Shown here in pieces: positions 54,363 through 63,228 of a stretch of 64,000 nucleotides of DNA (positions are counted from its first letter, which is position 1; every line of letters begins with the position of its first letter). The translations under genes were made by a program, and so were the position numbers. Below the pieces are notes generated by a model. The model was not told the origin of the DNA. It ran no database searches and saw only the letters and a list, made by a program, of their open reading frames with translations. Source of the stretch: a virus; the IMG/VR virus record IMGVR_UViG_3300024348_000017, positions 26,869 to 90,868 of that record; one strand, 5' to 3'.

Positions 54363-55238
54363 TTACGATTTATGTGAATCTAATACTGATTGTACTGATT
54401 CTTTTACTTCTTCCCATTTCACAGTGCGGATACCACCCTCTGGTAATTGTTCACCATACTGTACAGGATCGGGACGACCTAGTTTAATAAATGCTTCTAC
54501 ACGTTCAACTGATGCTGCTGATTTATAATCAGATAACCAGATGTCATTTGATAATTTGATTGGCTTGTAAGATGTGTTTGTGCGTTTATACACTTCATTA
54601 AAATCTAATCTTAAATCAAAACATGCTTTTTCACCATCTTTTAAAATACCGAATTTATCAGTATCAAGGTATGGAGTGTAGACTTCTACTAATTCAGAAT
54701 CCCAATTTCCAATCTTAAATGCTTCAAAATCAGCATCTCTAAATTCTTGTCTACAATCAGGATAAATAGCGTGGTCACCTGCATGGATTCCCATCGCAAT
54801 AGCACATGTTTGTTTTTCTCCTTTAGTAGCGATTGATAATGCTGCTGCTTGAATTAATGAACTAAATATTTTGTTTCTGTTAGGTACAACTGTTTCTTTC
54901 ATGTTGTCCTGTTCATAATGTCCTTCAGGAACATCTTGTCCACCTTCTACTAAAGCGGAATTTAGTAATTGTGATAAGCCATCTAATTTAATAATTTGAT
55001 GTTTTACTAATGGAAAATTTTTCCCAGTTACTGTAATTGTTCCTAATTGATCTTGTTCTGCTTTTTGAGAACATCCATTTAGATACTCTACTAATTCAGT
55101 AGCACGCTCTAATTCAATTTTGTGTTTCTGACCATAGTCAAATCCTAATGCTGTTACTTCATAGCCGTTAGCTAATAGGTGTAACAATAATGAACTACTG
55201 TCCATTCCACCTGATAATGATAAAACTGCTTTTTTCAT
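54363..55238 (-). CDS. queC: 7-cyano-7-deazaguanine synthase (QueC) lacking zinc cysteines
   Basis: 291 residues. The PP-loop is LSLSGGMDSSSLL, and YPDCRQEFRDADF is QueC-like. It makes preQ0 from 7-carboxy-7-deazaguanine. The usual C-terminal zinc set (SCY, then CGxCxSC) appears as NTSYKPI and then NDIWLSDYKSA, with no cysteine, although the following ERVEAFIKLGRPDP matches the family. The start at 55236-55238 (MKKAVLS) is chosen over a frame open to 55295. Confidence 0.88.
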   Translation of the reverse strand: MKKAVLSLSGGMDSSSLLLHLLANGYEVTALGFDYGQKHKIELERATELVEYLNGCSQKAEQDQLGTITVTGKNFPLVKHQIIKLDGLSQLLNSALVEGGQDVPEGHYEQDNMKETVVPNRNKIFSSLIQAAALSIATKGEKQTCAIAMGIHAGDHAIYPDCRQEFRDADFEAFKIGNWDSELVEVYTPYLDTDKFGILKDGEKACFDLRLDFNEVYKRTNTSYKPIKLSNDIWLSDYKSAASVERVEAFIKLGRPDPVQYGEQLPEGGIRTVKWEEVKESVQSVLDSHKS

Positions 55239-55245
55239 AACTTTA

Positions 55246-56031
55246 TTATTTAATAAATGATTTAAATCTGTTGACATTGAATATAATATCTTCAAGTTGA
55301 CCGCTCAAGTCTTTTTCAAAATAATGTTCAAGTTTTTCTTTAGGTTTCCATGTTAATCCACTATCACTATATCTTTTACCTTCTGCTCCAACTAAAATAG
55401 GATTAGACGTATCCACTGATTTAACAAATTTCCAGTCACTGTACGACATAAATTCTTGTGGTAATGAACATCCTAACAAATGGTGGTAATGGCTTTTTCT
55501 AATAGTACCTGATTGTACCAGGCGTCTAATAAATTCCATTCTACCATACATTGATGCTTTCAAATGATCCATTCCTGTATATTCATTCTGATAGGCTATA
55601 CTGGAGTGATTGAATGCGATATGTTCGTATCCTAAGTCTATTAATGTTTGATATGTTGTAATTAATTCACCCATATCATTGCCTTGACATACTGCCATTA
55701 AATTAACCCCTTCAGGTAAATTTTCTTTGAAATTAATCATCCAGCTTTTAGCATTCACTAATGTTGTATTAGAATCATTCCAAGCATCGGGTACGATGAA
55801 TATGTTAGGGCGAACTAGATTGATTTTTTCTAATAAGTCTTCAGTTGTATGCAGCACACCCTCAAATAAACCATTATCCATGATAATGAAACGTTTATCT
55901 AAACGTGATTTTTGAAAGAATATTTTATATTGGTCATACTGATCGATTAAGTGGGGTAGACAATAATCATAATTATTCCATTTATACGCATTGTGCATTA
56001 GTGCTAAAGGCAACTCATGGCTTACTTTCAT
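55246..56031 (-). CDS. DpdA-like 7-deazaguanine DNA transglycosylase
   Basis: 261 residues. Segments IIMDNGLFEGV, FIVPDAWND, YEHIAFNHSS and YHHLLGCSLPQEFMSY then VKSVDTSNP resemble the TGT/DpdA barrel (catalytic Asp, LLG..PQE, S-DTSNP). Phage DpdA proteins exchange guanine in DNA for a 7-deazaguanine. Location between queC and queD supports the role. Tempered by the low overall similarity that can be judged by eye. Confidence 0.7.
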   Translation of the reverse strand: MKVSHELPLALMHNAYKWNNYDYCLPHLIDQYDQYKIFFQKSRLDKRFIIMDNGLFEGVLHTTEDLLEKINLVRPNIFIVPDAWNDSNTTLVNAKSWMINFKENLPEGVNLMAVCQGNDMGELITTYQTLIDLGYEHIAFNHSSIAYQNEYTGMDHLKASMYGRMEFIRRLVQSGTIRKSHYHHLLGCSLPQEFMSYSDWKFVKSVDTSNPILVGAEGKRYSDSGLTWKPKEKLEHYFEKDLSGQLEDIIFNVNRFKSFIK

Positions 56032-56296
56032 AGTGATGTAATTTTTCTTTTAATTTATCGATTCTAATTTGACAATACCATTTTCCCAACCAACTAGAGG
56101 CCTCAGCATATCTTTTTTCCCAATACTTAATACCTTTATTTGTCTTAGCGTTTATTTTTTCAAGCATATCTATGTCCCAATAACTGTGGGGTTCTAGATT
56201 TAATTCTTCCCATATACCTTCTGAATGGTATGGGGTATGCACTTCATGGTTAATTTTAATCTGGCGATTGCGCTGTTTTGTCGTTTTCTTGCTCAT
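56015..56296 (-). CDS. Hypothetical phage protein
   Basis: 93 residues, Lys/Trp-rich, with ITKQRNRQIKINHE-like basic start (KKTTKQRNRQIKINHEVHTP) and a helical C-terminal part. It overlaps both neighbours by 16 and 41 bases. Unknown. Confidence 0.5.
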   Translation of the reverse strand: MSKKTTKQRNRQIKINHEVHTPYHSEGIWEELNLEPHSYWDIDMLEKINAKTNKGIKYWEKRYAEASSWLGKWYCQIRIDKLKEKLHHYESKP

Positions 56297-56480
56297 TGGA
56301 TTTGGGTAGTATTGATGGTTTGTTTAGTATTTCAGTTAAGGTAGTTATGTTCTTAGATTTAAAATGTTTTGTATTTTGTCTATTACCATTAAAGAATGCC
56401 AACTGTTCATCTCTACTTATTGCATACCACAAGTCTTCATGATGGTTAAACCAGAAAATATAATTATAAAGTGCGTCCAT
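56256..56480 (-). CDS. Hypothetical small phage protein
   Basis: 74 residues, starts MDALYNYIFWFNHHEDLWYA. The first half has the WYAISRDEQLAFFNGN pattern of a beta hairpin. Overlaps the gene at 56015-56296. Family unknown. Confidence 0.55.
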   Translation of the reverse strand: MDALYNYIFWFNHHEDLWYAISRDEQLAFFNGNRQNTKHFKSKNITTLTEILNKPSILPKSNEQENDKTAQSPD

Positions 56481-56481
56481 A

Positions 56482-56943
56482 TTATTCGTATATAGCAGTG
56501 TTTTTACTGTGTTCCATGAATTCTACTCTTACAACACTAACTCTACCTTCTGTTTCTTCTTGAACAAATGTATTTAATTTCTCAAAAATGTATTTTGAAA
56601 ATTGTTCAGCTCCAACTGATGGTAATATTCTAACTTGAGCTATTCCTAAATTATCCATTACTTTAAATCCACTAATACCTGGATCATCTTCAGCTACTAT
56701 TAATGTGTGGTCAAACATATAATCCATCCATGCTTTAGGATTCATTCCGTCTATAGTACCTTTAGCACGTTTCATACCTCCGAAATCCCATACCCAATTA
56801 CGTTCATCTAATTCACCTTCAAACCATACTCTAAATGATACTCCATACCCATGAAGGAATTTGCAGTGAGTTCCTTCTGCTTTCCATTGACGAAATACAC
56901 AACTGAAACCGTCAAATAATTTTGTTGATTGAAACTTTGCCAT
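56482..56943 (-). CDS. queD: 6-carboxytetrahydropterin synthase (QueD) variant
   Basis: 153 residues. GFSCVFRQWKAEGTHCKFLH, then GYGVSFRVW, WVWDFGGMK and DYMFDHTLIVAEDD have the QueD order. The HGH usual for zinc binding is HGY here and the AAH motif is replaced, so the zinc site is altered as in a phage- or bacteria-type subgroup. Converts dihydroneopterin triphosphate to 6-carboxytetrahydropterin. It follows DpdA and two unknown genes. Confidence 0.78.
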   Translation of the reverse strand: MAKFQSTKLFDGFSCVFRQWKAEGTHCKFLHGYGVSFRVWFEGELDERNWVWDFGGMKRAKGTIDGMNPKAWMDYMFDHTLIVAEDDPGISGFKVMDNLGIAQVRILPSVGAEQFSKYIFEKLNTFVQEETEGRVSVVRVEFMEHSKNTAIYE

Positions 56944-56944
56944 T

Positions 56945-57151
56945 TTACTTTTCTTTTTTTACTGTAATGTTTGATCTGAATAATATACCCGCTATTAAAT
57001 TTAATCCGCAAGCTTCCCAAAAACTAATATATCTCAAGTTAAATATACTTGTTATTAAAGCATTCCATAGGAATTGAAGTGGTAATCCAAATAATAGAGC
57101 TGCTAACATTAACAACCCTACAAGATAAAATGCTTGTTCTATTGGTTTCAT
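56945..57151 (-). CDS. Small membrane protein
   Basis: 68 residues with helices FYLVGLLMLAALLFGLPLQF and a second C-terminal stretch. Basic tail (RSNITVKKEK). Overlaps neither neighbour by more than a base. No family. Confidence 0.6.
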   Translation of the reverse strand: MKPIEQAFYLVGLLMLAALLFGLPLQFLWNALITSIFNLRYISFWEACGLNLIAGILFRSNITVKKEK

Positions 57152-57152
57152 A

Positions 57153-57350
57153 TTATTCTGTTTCTTCGTTATTTAATTCTTCTAATTCTGCTTTAGTTAC
57201 TTCTATCCAATTTTTATCATTATCAATGATTTCGTATACTTCATTCATGATAGTTTCTAATTCTTTAGATAATGTTTCAATATTAGCGTCAGGTACAGTT
57301 ATTTGTTCCTGGAGTTGTTTTGCTTTGTCTAATAATTCTATTAAATTCAT
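57153..57350 (-). CDS. Hypothetical acidic coiled-coil protein
   Basis: 65 residues, Leu/Glu-rich helices (LIELLDKAKQLQEQITVP then LSKELETIMNEVYEIID). It overlaps the next gene by one base. Unknown. Confidence 0.6.
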   Translation of the reverse strand: MNLIELLDKAKQLQEQITVPDANIETLSKELETIMNEVYEIIDNDKNWIEVTKAELEELNNEETE

Positions 57351-57544
57351 TATTCTTTATTTGGATTAAATTTAAGTAATTTCTCTGACACAACCACCCT
57401 TCCCTTAGTATGTTTTGGAGAGTAAGGACAGTGCCTACACCCATTACCACAGCACTGGCCGCGTTTAATGTGTGCGAGCGCAGTGAAAATCACGCGCTCG
57501 CCTTCTATATAATAATCTATATTATTTATAAGATCTTTACTCAT
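57350..57544 (-). CDS. DUF5522-like cysteine-rich protein
   Basis: 64 residues. GQCCGNGCRHCPY carries four cysteines in the arrangement of DUF5522-type proteins, which are widespread in Bacteroidota and could hold Fe-S or zinc. It directly follows the reductase gene. Confidence 0.72.
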   Translation of the reverse strand: MSKDLINNIDYYIEGERVIFTALAHIKRGQCCGNGCRHCPYSPKHTKGRVVVSEKLLKFNPNKE

Positions 57545-57545
57545 A

Positions 57546-59396
57546 TCATACTATTTCACAAGCACCACCAGCGCAAGCCGCTTGGTCCATTAGTGCTGTA
57601 TCATCTGTAAACTCTACAATTTTACTTAAGTCAATATTATGTAAATGTTGAACCATTTCATCGAACTGTTCTTTAGTAATATCTTCAAATGGAGCTTGAG
57701 TATAACTACCTCCAAAGAATGGTAATACTGATAATCCGTTGAATGTATCTCTATTAGTCCACATCCATTGTCCTACTTGTTCCCATTCATTTTCATTAAT
57801 AGGTACTGTAGCGGAAACGTTATTTGTGTTAGCACCTTTTCTATGTCCTTTTTTAACCCATTGTGTGTTGAATTTCTTAACACGTTCAAGCATATCCATT
57901 ACATTCTCTGTTCTTAAGATAGAACCTGGAGGTGCTTGTTGTGGTACTGAAATTACAGCTTGAATTGTTGGTTTAAAGAAATCATCTTCTACTAATTCAG
58001 GATGATTAATAGCTAAGTAGTTATAAATAGCCTCGTTCTTACCTACACGGATACGTCTAATATAGTAATCATTATGCCAAGCGTGAATACCTGATGCAGT
58101 TCCTAATACTAATGATGTTGTTCCCGATGGTTTAACTGTAGTTACACGAGCGGCTTTATTAACTCCAATAATCTCAGCGATACGAGCATTTTCTGTTTTA
58201 GCTAAATCAGCTGCTTTCTTTAAATCGTAATTTAAAATAACACCTGATCCAATACCTGTCATTCCAACACCTAATAAGGCATCTTTTTCAGTTGTTTTCT
58301 GCCATATGTCTCTTAAGTAATGAAAATCAGTATATGCTGCTTGTAATGTTCCAATGAATGCTCCTATTCTAACACGTTCATTTAAGTCTTCTTGTGATTC
58401 GATGTTTGATACATTTACCTCACATAAGTTACAGAATTGGAATGGTCTTAAAGCAATTTCACAGCATGGGTTTGTTCCCCATTCTTTATCGTTGCTAAAG
58501 TAGATACCTGGTTCTCCAGATCCACTTAATTCAATTTTCTTCCATAATTTAAGAAATTCCTCTTCATCAATTTTGTGACGTATTACTACAGCACTGTTGT
58601 TAGCACGACCACGTTGTGGGTTTTCTTCCCACCAAGCACCAAATTTACATGTTAACATTTCTTCATCATCTAAATTGAATAATGAAATTAATGCTGCTCT
58701 TCTAATACCACCACTTAATACTGCATCAGCAATATGGCAAGCCATATCATGAGCATCTAGTGATGTTAATTTGTCACCATTCTTTTTACGTTCAAATACT
58801 TTTTGTAAGTTAAATAAACATTCTTTCAATGGTTCTGGGCCTGGTGCTTTACCACCAACCGTGATCAGTTGAGCACCTTTAGCTCTAATATCTCTATAAT
58901 CGAATAAAGGCAACGGAGCACCTGTGAAATACGCTTTACAAAGCATTCTTACCGCATCCGCCCATCCTTCGATACTGTCGCCTATTAAATACCTTTTGTG
59001 TTTAGTTGGCACCTTAATTTCAGGTAGTTCATCAACGTGATGTGTTTGAACTGAATATCCAACTCCACAACCACTCAACAATAAGAACATTATTTCGCTG
59101 AATGCTCTCCAATCATTGATAGGAAGAAAAGAGCAATTAAATATACGAGAATTATTAAGTTCAATGGGTTTGCCTGCAAACTGTAGCGAACGCATTGATG
59201 GTAATACTTTCTTATCGTAGACCAATTTATAAGATTCTTCAATTTCATCTTTTAACTGTGGAAATTTTGCTTGATGCATTTCCTTGTTTCTTGTTACTAA
59301 TTCTTTCCATGTTTCTCTTCTCTTTTTCTCAGGAGAGTACTTAGCATATTTCATGTAAGTAGTTATTTCGCTAAGAATTTCTTGCGTTACGTCCAT
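57546..59396 (-). CDS. Ribonucleotide reductase, B12-dependent (class II) type
   Basis: 616 residues. The N-terminal fold includes LPSMRSLQFAGKPIEL and NCSFLPINDW. The active-site Cys region is GTNPCCEIALRPFQFCNLC, with PSGTTSLVLGTASGIHAWH for substrate binding. A C-terminal CAGGACEIV pair provides reducing equivalents from thioredoxin. No separate radical-generating subunit is present, and the length fits monomeric adenosylcobalamin-dependent RTPR-type enzymes. It needs the host's B12. Thioredoxin is directly upstream. Confidence 0.85.
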   Translation of the reverse strand: MDVTQEILSEITTYMKYAKYSPEKKRRETWKELVTRNKEMHQAKFPQLKDEIEESYKLVYDKKVLPSMRSLQFAGKPIELNNSRIFNCSFLPINDWRAFSEIMFLLLSGCGVGYSVQTHHVDELPEIKVPTKHKRYLIGDSIEGWADAVRMLCKAYFTGAPLPLFDYRDIRAKGAQLITVGGKAPGPEPLKECLFNLQKVFERKKNGDKLTSLDAHDMACHIADAVLSGGIRRAALISLFNLDDEEMLTCKFGAWWEENPQRGRANNSAVVIRHKIDEEEFLKLWKKIELSGSGEPGIYFSNDKEWGTNPCCEIALRPFQFCNLCEVNVSNIESQEDLNERVRIGAFIGTLQAAYTDFHYLRDIWQKTTEKDALLGVGMTGIGSGVILNYDLKKAADLAKTENARIAEIIGVNKAARVTTVKPSGTTSLVLGTASGIHAWHNDYYIRRIRVGKNEAIYNYLAINHPELVEDDFFKPTIQAVISVPQQAPPGSILRTENVMDMLERVKKFNTQWVKKGHRKGANTNNVSATVPINENEWEQVGQWMWTNRDTFNGLSVLPFFGGSYTQAPFEDITKEQFDEMVQHLHNIDLSKIVEFTDDTALMDQAACAGGACEIV

Positions 59397-59409
59397 TTTA
59401 AAGTGGTTT

Positions 59410-59670
59410 TTAAATAAGTGATTTGATTGTGTTTACATAAGTTGATTTTGGATTTAATCCAACGTAACGTTGAATAGTTTGGCCGTCCTTTTCAATTATT
59501 ACTGTTGGGACTGAAGTGACCATATACTTTTGTGTTTCTTCGGGGGAGTTGTCTACATCAATTGTTTCAAATGAAACATTTGTGTACTCTGACTGTAATT
59601 GTCCGAAAAGAGGAGACAATTGCTTACACGGACCGCACCAAGCAGCCGTGAACCTTTTAACCTTTACCAT
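59410..59670 (-). CDS. Thioredoxin
   Basis: 86 residues. The active site is AAWCGPCKQL; the fold includes SVPTVIIEKDGQ with cis-Pro. It is shorter than E. coli thioredoxin. Being next to the reductase gene, it is likely the reductant for that enzyme. Confidence 0.9.
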   Translation of the reverse strand: MVKVKRFTAAWCGPCKQLSPLFGQLQSEYTNVSFETIDVDNSPEETQKYMVTSVPTVIIEKDGQTIQRYVGLNPKSTYVNTIKSLI

Positions 59671-59708
59671 AATTTTTATTGTTGTAGTTATAAATATAGT
59701 ATATACTA

Positions 59709-61088
59709 TTAGCCTTTGTTAAGTTCGAAAAACTTCTGTTGAAGATAGTCTCTATCATCATTGTTTACATTACTATAAGCATTTACTGGTTTTGAGTCTC
59801 CATCTTCATCATCATCTAATGGTGTTTCGTATATATCTATTTTTCCGTTTGACGTATCTATTTTGGAACCGAATGTTAATCCATCTGCTCCATATCTGTT
59901 TTTCATAAAGTGCCAGCGTCCTGTTCCATTTACTTTATCTTTCTTTTGTCTAGATAAGGATATAATTATATCTCCAATCATTATCTTTTCATAAGAACCG
60001 GCTGCATTATCTCCTTCAATAATACTGCTTTTAGCAGCGCCTCTATTTGCTTGTGAAGGTGATAAAATAGGTATTCCTAATTCTTTAGCTAATGCTTTAG
60101 CTCCAACATACACATCATCAATTTCCTCTTTACGCTCTCCACTTTTATTACGAGTAGAACTTTTAACATAATCCAAATAATCAATAATAATTAAATCTGG
60201 TTTAAAATCATGTTGAAATTCTAATTGTTGTAAATGAGCATTAATTGTATCGAATGATGCTCGTTTTGGAGGATATTCTTTAATTACAACCTTACCTTTC
60301 ACTTTAGCTACTGTTTCTTCTACTTTAGATCTATGTTTATCTAACTGATCAACAGGTATTCCTGTAAACACAGCATCATATCTTTTACCTACATAACCTT
60401 CAGCTAATTCTAATGAATAGTGTACTACATTAAAGCCCATAGCAGCGGCGTATGCTCCAATATCAATTGCAGCCCATGTTTTACCACCACCTGGATTACC
60501 AAATACTAATACTAAATCGCCTTTACCCATTCCACCTTGTGTTAATGAATTAAATACGGGCCATGGAAATGGTATTGGATTTCTATCGTCTTCTCTATAT
60601 CTTGATTCTACGTCTTTGTCATATTCATGACCTATATTCTTATCTTCACCTGCTTTTAAAGCACCATTGATAAGTGATCTGATGCCATCATAATCTCCCA
60701 TGTTGAGTAAATCGACTGATGTCATAATCGCCTTTTTCATTTGTTGGTTTTTACAGAAATCTGTGAATTCTGTTTCTACCCATTCTAAATCACTTGCTTG
60801 TGATTCTTTATATGCCTCTCTTAATCCTTCAGTAATAGCTATTTTTAGAACATCATTATCAATCTTTTTTACTTCAGTTGATAATACCTCCATTGTAGGA
60901 ACTGTATGGTACTTGGAGAAATATTGTTGTACCTCTTTTATAATCCATTGGTTGGCCTGATTCTCAAAGTATTCCTTTTCAAGCGAATCGGATACATTAA
61001 CTAAGAAATTCTTCTGTGTTAATAATGCTCCAATTACTTTGGTTTGGAAACCCGGGCCGTACTGGTTTAATTTGCTTAATGTTGTCAT
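59709..61088 (-). CDS. Replicative DNA helicase (gp41/DnaB-like)
   Basis: 459 residues. Walker A is FGNPGGGKTWAAID; Walker B is PDLIIIDYLDYV; SQANRGAAKSS and SLSRQKKDK match downstream motifs of the RecA-type helicases. The N-terminal 150 residues are the helical domain. It should act as the hexameric 5'-3' replicative helicase; no primase was recognised in this window. Starts with GTTATG. Confidence 0.9.
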   Translation of the reverse strand: MTTLSKLNQYGPGFQTKVIGALLTQKNFLVNVSDSLEKEYFENQANQWIIKEVQQYFSKYHTVPTMEVLSTEVKKIDNDVLKIAITEGLREAYKESQASDLEWVETEFTDFCKNQQMKKAIMTSVDLLNMGDYDGIRSLINGALKAGEDKNIGHEYDKDVESRYREDDRNPIPFPWPVFNSLTQGGMGKGDLVLVFGNPGGGKTWAAIDIGAYAAAMGFNVVHYSLELAEGYVGKRYDAVFTGIPVDQLDKHRSKVEETVAKVKGKVVIKEYPPKRASFDTINAHLQQLEFQHDFKPDLIIIDYLDYVKSSTRNKSGERKEEIDDVYVGAKALAKELGIPILSPSQANRGAAKSSIIEGDNAAGSYEKIMIGDIIISLSRQKKDKVNGTGRWHFMKNRYGADGLTFGSKIDTSNGKIDIYETPLDDDEDGDSKPVNAYSNVNNDDRDYLQQKFFELNKG

Positions 61089-61104
61089 AACTTATTTTAT
61101 AAAT

Positions 61105-62130
61105 TTAATTTAGAGAATTTAGATAACCAAATGTTTCTTGTAACCAATTATCTACATTCGGAATTGATTCCCCCAATCTATCATTTACATATATTTGGTG
61201 AAACAGATACTTATTTAATTCATACGAATTATTAAAAGCGTCTTTTACCACTTGTTTATTCTCTGGTGATAGGAAACTTCCATTCAAAGACATCAATTGA
61301 TGATTAATAGCTAATTGGTGTCGTCTTTCTACAACAGATAAATATAATTTATTTTCATCTATTTGATTAGCAGATTTTTCAATAATTTCATCTAATGTTA
61401 CTGGATTATCTGATGCTAATTCTGGAAATAGTTTATTTAACTTTTTAGGTCCTAAACCTGTAATTCCAGGCACATTATCAGAATTGTCACCTAATAATAT
61501 TTTGTAATTTAGAAAATTATAGCTGCTAACTCCAAATTCCTCTAATACATCCTTTGGTTTATATATTTTCTTTTTAACAGGAGAATATACTTGTACTTTA
61601 GGTGATATTAATTGTAAGAAATCTTTATCAGCAGACATAATTGTTACGCTTGTAGTCTCATTATAAGCTTGAAACTTATTAGCTAAATAACCAATAATGT
61701 CATCTGCTTCTAAACCATCAATACCAATAACAGTAATAGGTAGACATTTAAGATACTGAATTAATCTTGCCATCTGATTGTTTATACTCTCCGTTTCTTC
61801 TTCTTTTGAAGAGAAAATTGAGTAATTTGTCATACGACTAACGTGACGATTTGCTTTATATTCCGGATATAAATTTCTTCTAGCATTCGAACCACCAATC
61901 CCATCAAATATAATTACAACTTTAGTTGGGTTAAGCATTTTAATTGCATAACCTACTGATTTCAAAAATCCAGTTAGGCCACCAATGTGGTGGCCATTTG
62001 GATTTATGTGGTTTATCATAGTAAACGCTCTTAAAAAAGTATTTAAGCCGTCTATTATTAAAATTGAATCTAGAGATGTACGAGTGTCAGGTTGAATACT
62101 TGAAAAAAGTTCAAAGTATTTATTCTGCAT
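61105..62130 (-). CDS. 5'-3' exonuclease / RNase H-like (FEN family)
   Basis: 341 residues. Metal-binding residues are in SILIIDGLNTFLRA, IFDGIG, IDGLEADDIIGYLA and MSADKDFLQL, and the helix-hairpin-helix is LLGDNSDNVPGITGLG. This matches T4 RNase H and related FEN nucleases. It removes RNA primers and flaps during lagging-strand synthesis. Confidence 0.88.
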   Translation of the reverse strand: MQNKYFELFSSIQPDTRTSLDSILIIDGLNTFLRAFTMINHINPNGHHIGGLTGFLKSVGYAIKMLNPTKVVIIFDGIGGSNARRNLYPEYKANRHVSRMTNYSIFSSKEEETESINNQMARLIQYLKCLPITVIGIDGLEADDIIGYLANKFQAYNETTSVTIMSADKDFLQLISPKVQVYSPVKKKIYKPKDVLEEFGVSSYNFLNYKILLGDNSDNVPGITGLGPKKLNKLFPELASDNPVTLDEIIEKSANQIDENKLYLSVVERRHQLAINHQLMSLNGSFLSPENKQVVKDAFNNSYELNKYLFHQIYVNDRLGESIPNVDNWLQETFGYLNSLN

Positions 62131-63226
62131 TGTTGTTATCTATTTCTATCATAGGAGATATCTTGCTACTTTCATCCCATTCGCTAGCATCTTCTACAAT
62201 TTGTAATTCATCTACATTGGTCAGTCCTTCAAACCACTGATTAGCGTGTTGTTTCTTATAAGCTTTAATTGCATTATCCTCATCAGGAATAAATCCATGA
62301 GGAGTAGCAACTACAGTTGATGAGGTTGCAACACCACAGTCAGCGTGAATTTTGTCAATTGCTATTTTAGTACGCTTTGCAAATTCAACATTTTTTCCGT
62401 TTTTAACTGCTTTGATTTTAGATGTACCACTATTAGTTACATTACCAAATGTAATAACAAGTGAAGCATCCCAATACATTGCATTACCACCTTTATTTGT
62501 CATTCTTGGTTGAGACATAGGCGTTAAAGCTGGTTGAACACCTGTTTTATTAATTACAAAGAATGTATTTGTGTAAGGGTATTTTTCCTTACGTGATAAC
62601 GGAAATTGTTGGTTGATAAAGTTACCAAACTGAGTAGCCATAGCACCAGCATTCCACATAGGATTGTTGTTACCTTGTTTAACACTCATTTCACACGGAA
62701 TAGAACCTACTGAGTCCCATAAGAATAACAAGTCATAAGGTAATTTACCTTTAGCTTGATCATTTAAAGTATCAGCTATAAAAGCAGAAACATCTTCAAT
62801 TGTATTTAAAGATGATCTATCAACATAAATGAAGAATCCTTTATAGTTAATTACTTCGCCTGTTTCTTCATCAGGAACTGCATCTAATTCTAATCCCATT
62901 GTTTGAGCGTGAGCAAAGTCCCACTTCATCTCAGTAATGATGAATACAGGCAGTATGCCCATTTTCTGGGCATTAACTGCTGTTTCAATCATTAATGTAG
63001 TTTTACCAGTGTCAGAGCCTCCTCTAGCAATAGCAACGTGGCCCATAGGAATACCAGGAATAGATAATGCATCTCGAACTGCAGGAGAGAATGGAATCCA
63101 TTTCTGCTCTTTGAATTTAGTTGTTTCATCCAAGAATTTAGATTTCTTGTATGCATTAATATCAAAGGATTTTTTTAACGATTCAGATACTACTGAAGTT
63201 AGATTTTTTTCTTTGGACGTTGCCAT
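62120..63226 (-). CDS. RecA-like recombinase (UvsX)
   Basis: 368 residues (T4 UvsX has 391). Walker A GGSDTGKTTLMIET, Walker B DLLFLWDSVGS and the loop regions with NNPMWNAGA and MTNKGGNAMYWDASLVITFG are UvsX/RecA-like. It forms filaments on single-stranded DNA for strand exchange and replication restart. Overlaps the next gene by 11 bases. Confidence 0.9.
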   Translation of the reverse strand: MATSKEKNLTSVVSESLKKSFDINAYKKSKFLDETTKFKEQKWIPFSPAVRDALSIPGIPMGHVAIARGGSDTGKTTLMIETAVNAQKMGILPVFIITEMKWDFAHAQTMGLELDAVPDEETGEVINYKGFFIYVDRSSLNTIEDVSAFIADTLNDQAKGKLPYDLLFLWDSVGSIPCEMSVKQGNNNPMWNAGAMATQFGNFINQQFPLSRKEKYPYTNTFFVINKTGVQPALTPMSQPRMTNKGGNAMYWDASLVITFGNVTNSGTSKIKAVKNGKNVEFAKRTKIAIDKIHADCGVATSSTVVATPHGFIPDEDNAIKAYKKQHANQWFEGLTNVDELQIVEDASEWDESSKISPMIEIDNNNAE

Positions 63227-63228
63227 TT

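Noticed and set aside
51675-56943. preQ1/preQ0 riboswitch controlling the 7-deazaguanine genes
   Set aside because: Intergenic gaps are short and no characteristic aptamer sequence was recognised.
56808-57020. Alternative minus-strand frame over the QueD start
   Set aside because: It overlaps queD and the next membrane gene in another frame, with no leader and no recognisable protein.
57400-59400. Cobalamin or other riboswitch before the B12-type reductase
   Set aside because: Only 13 bases separate the reductase from thioredoxin; there is no room and no B12-box sequence.
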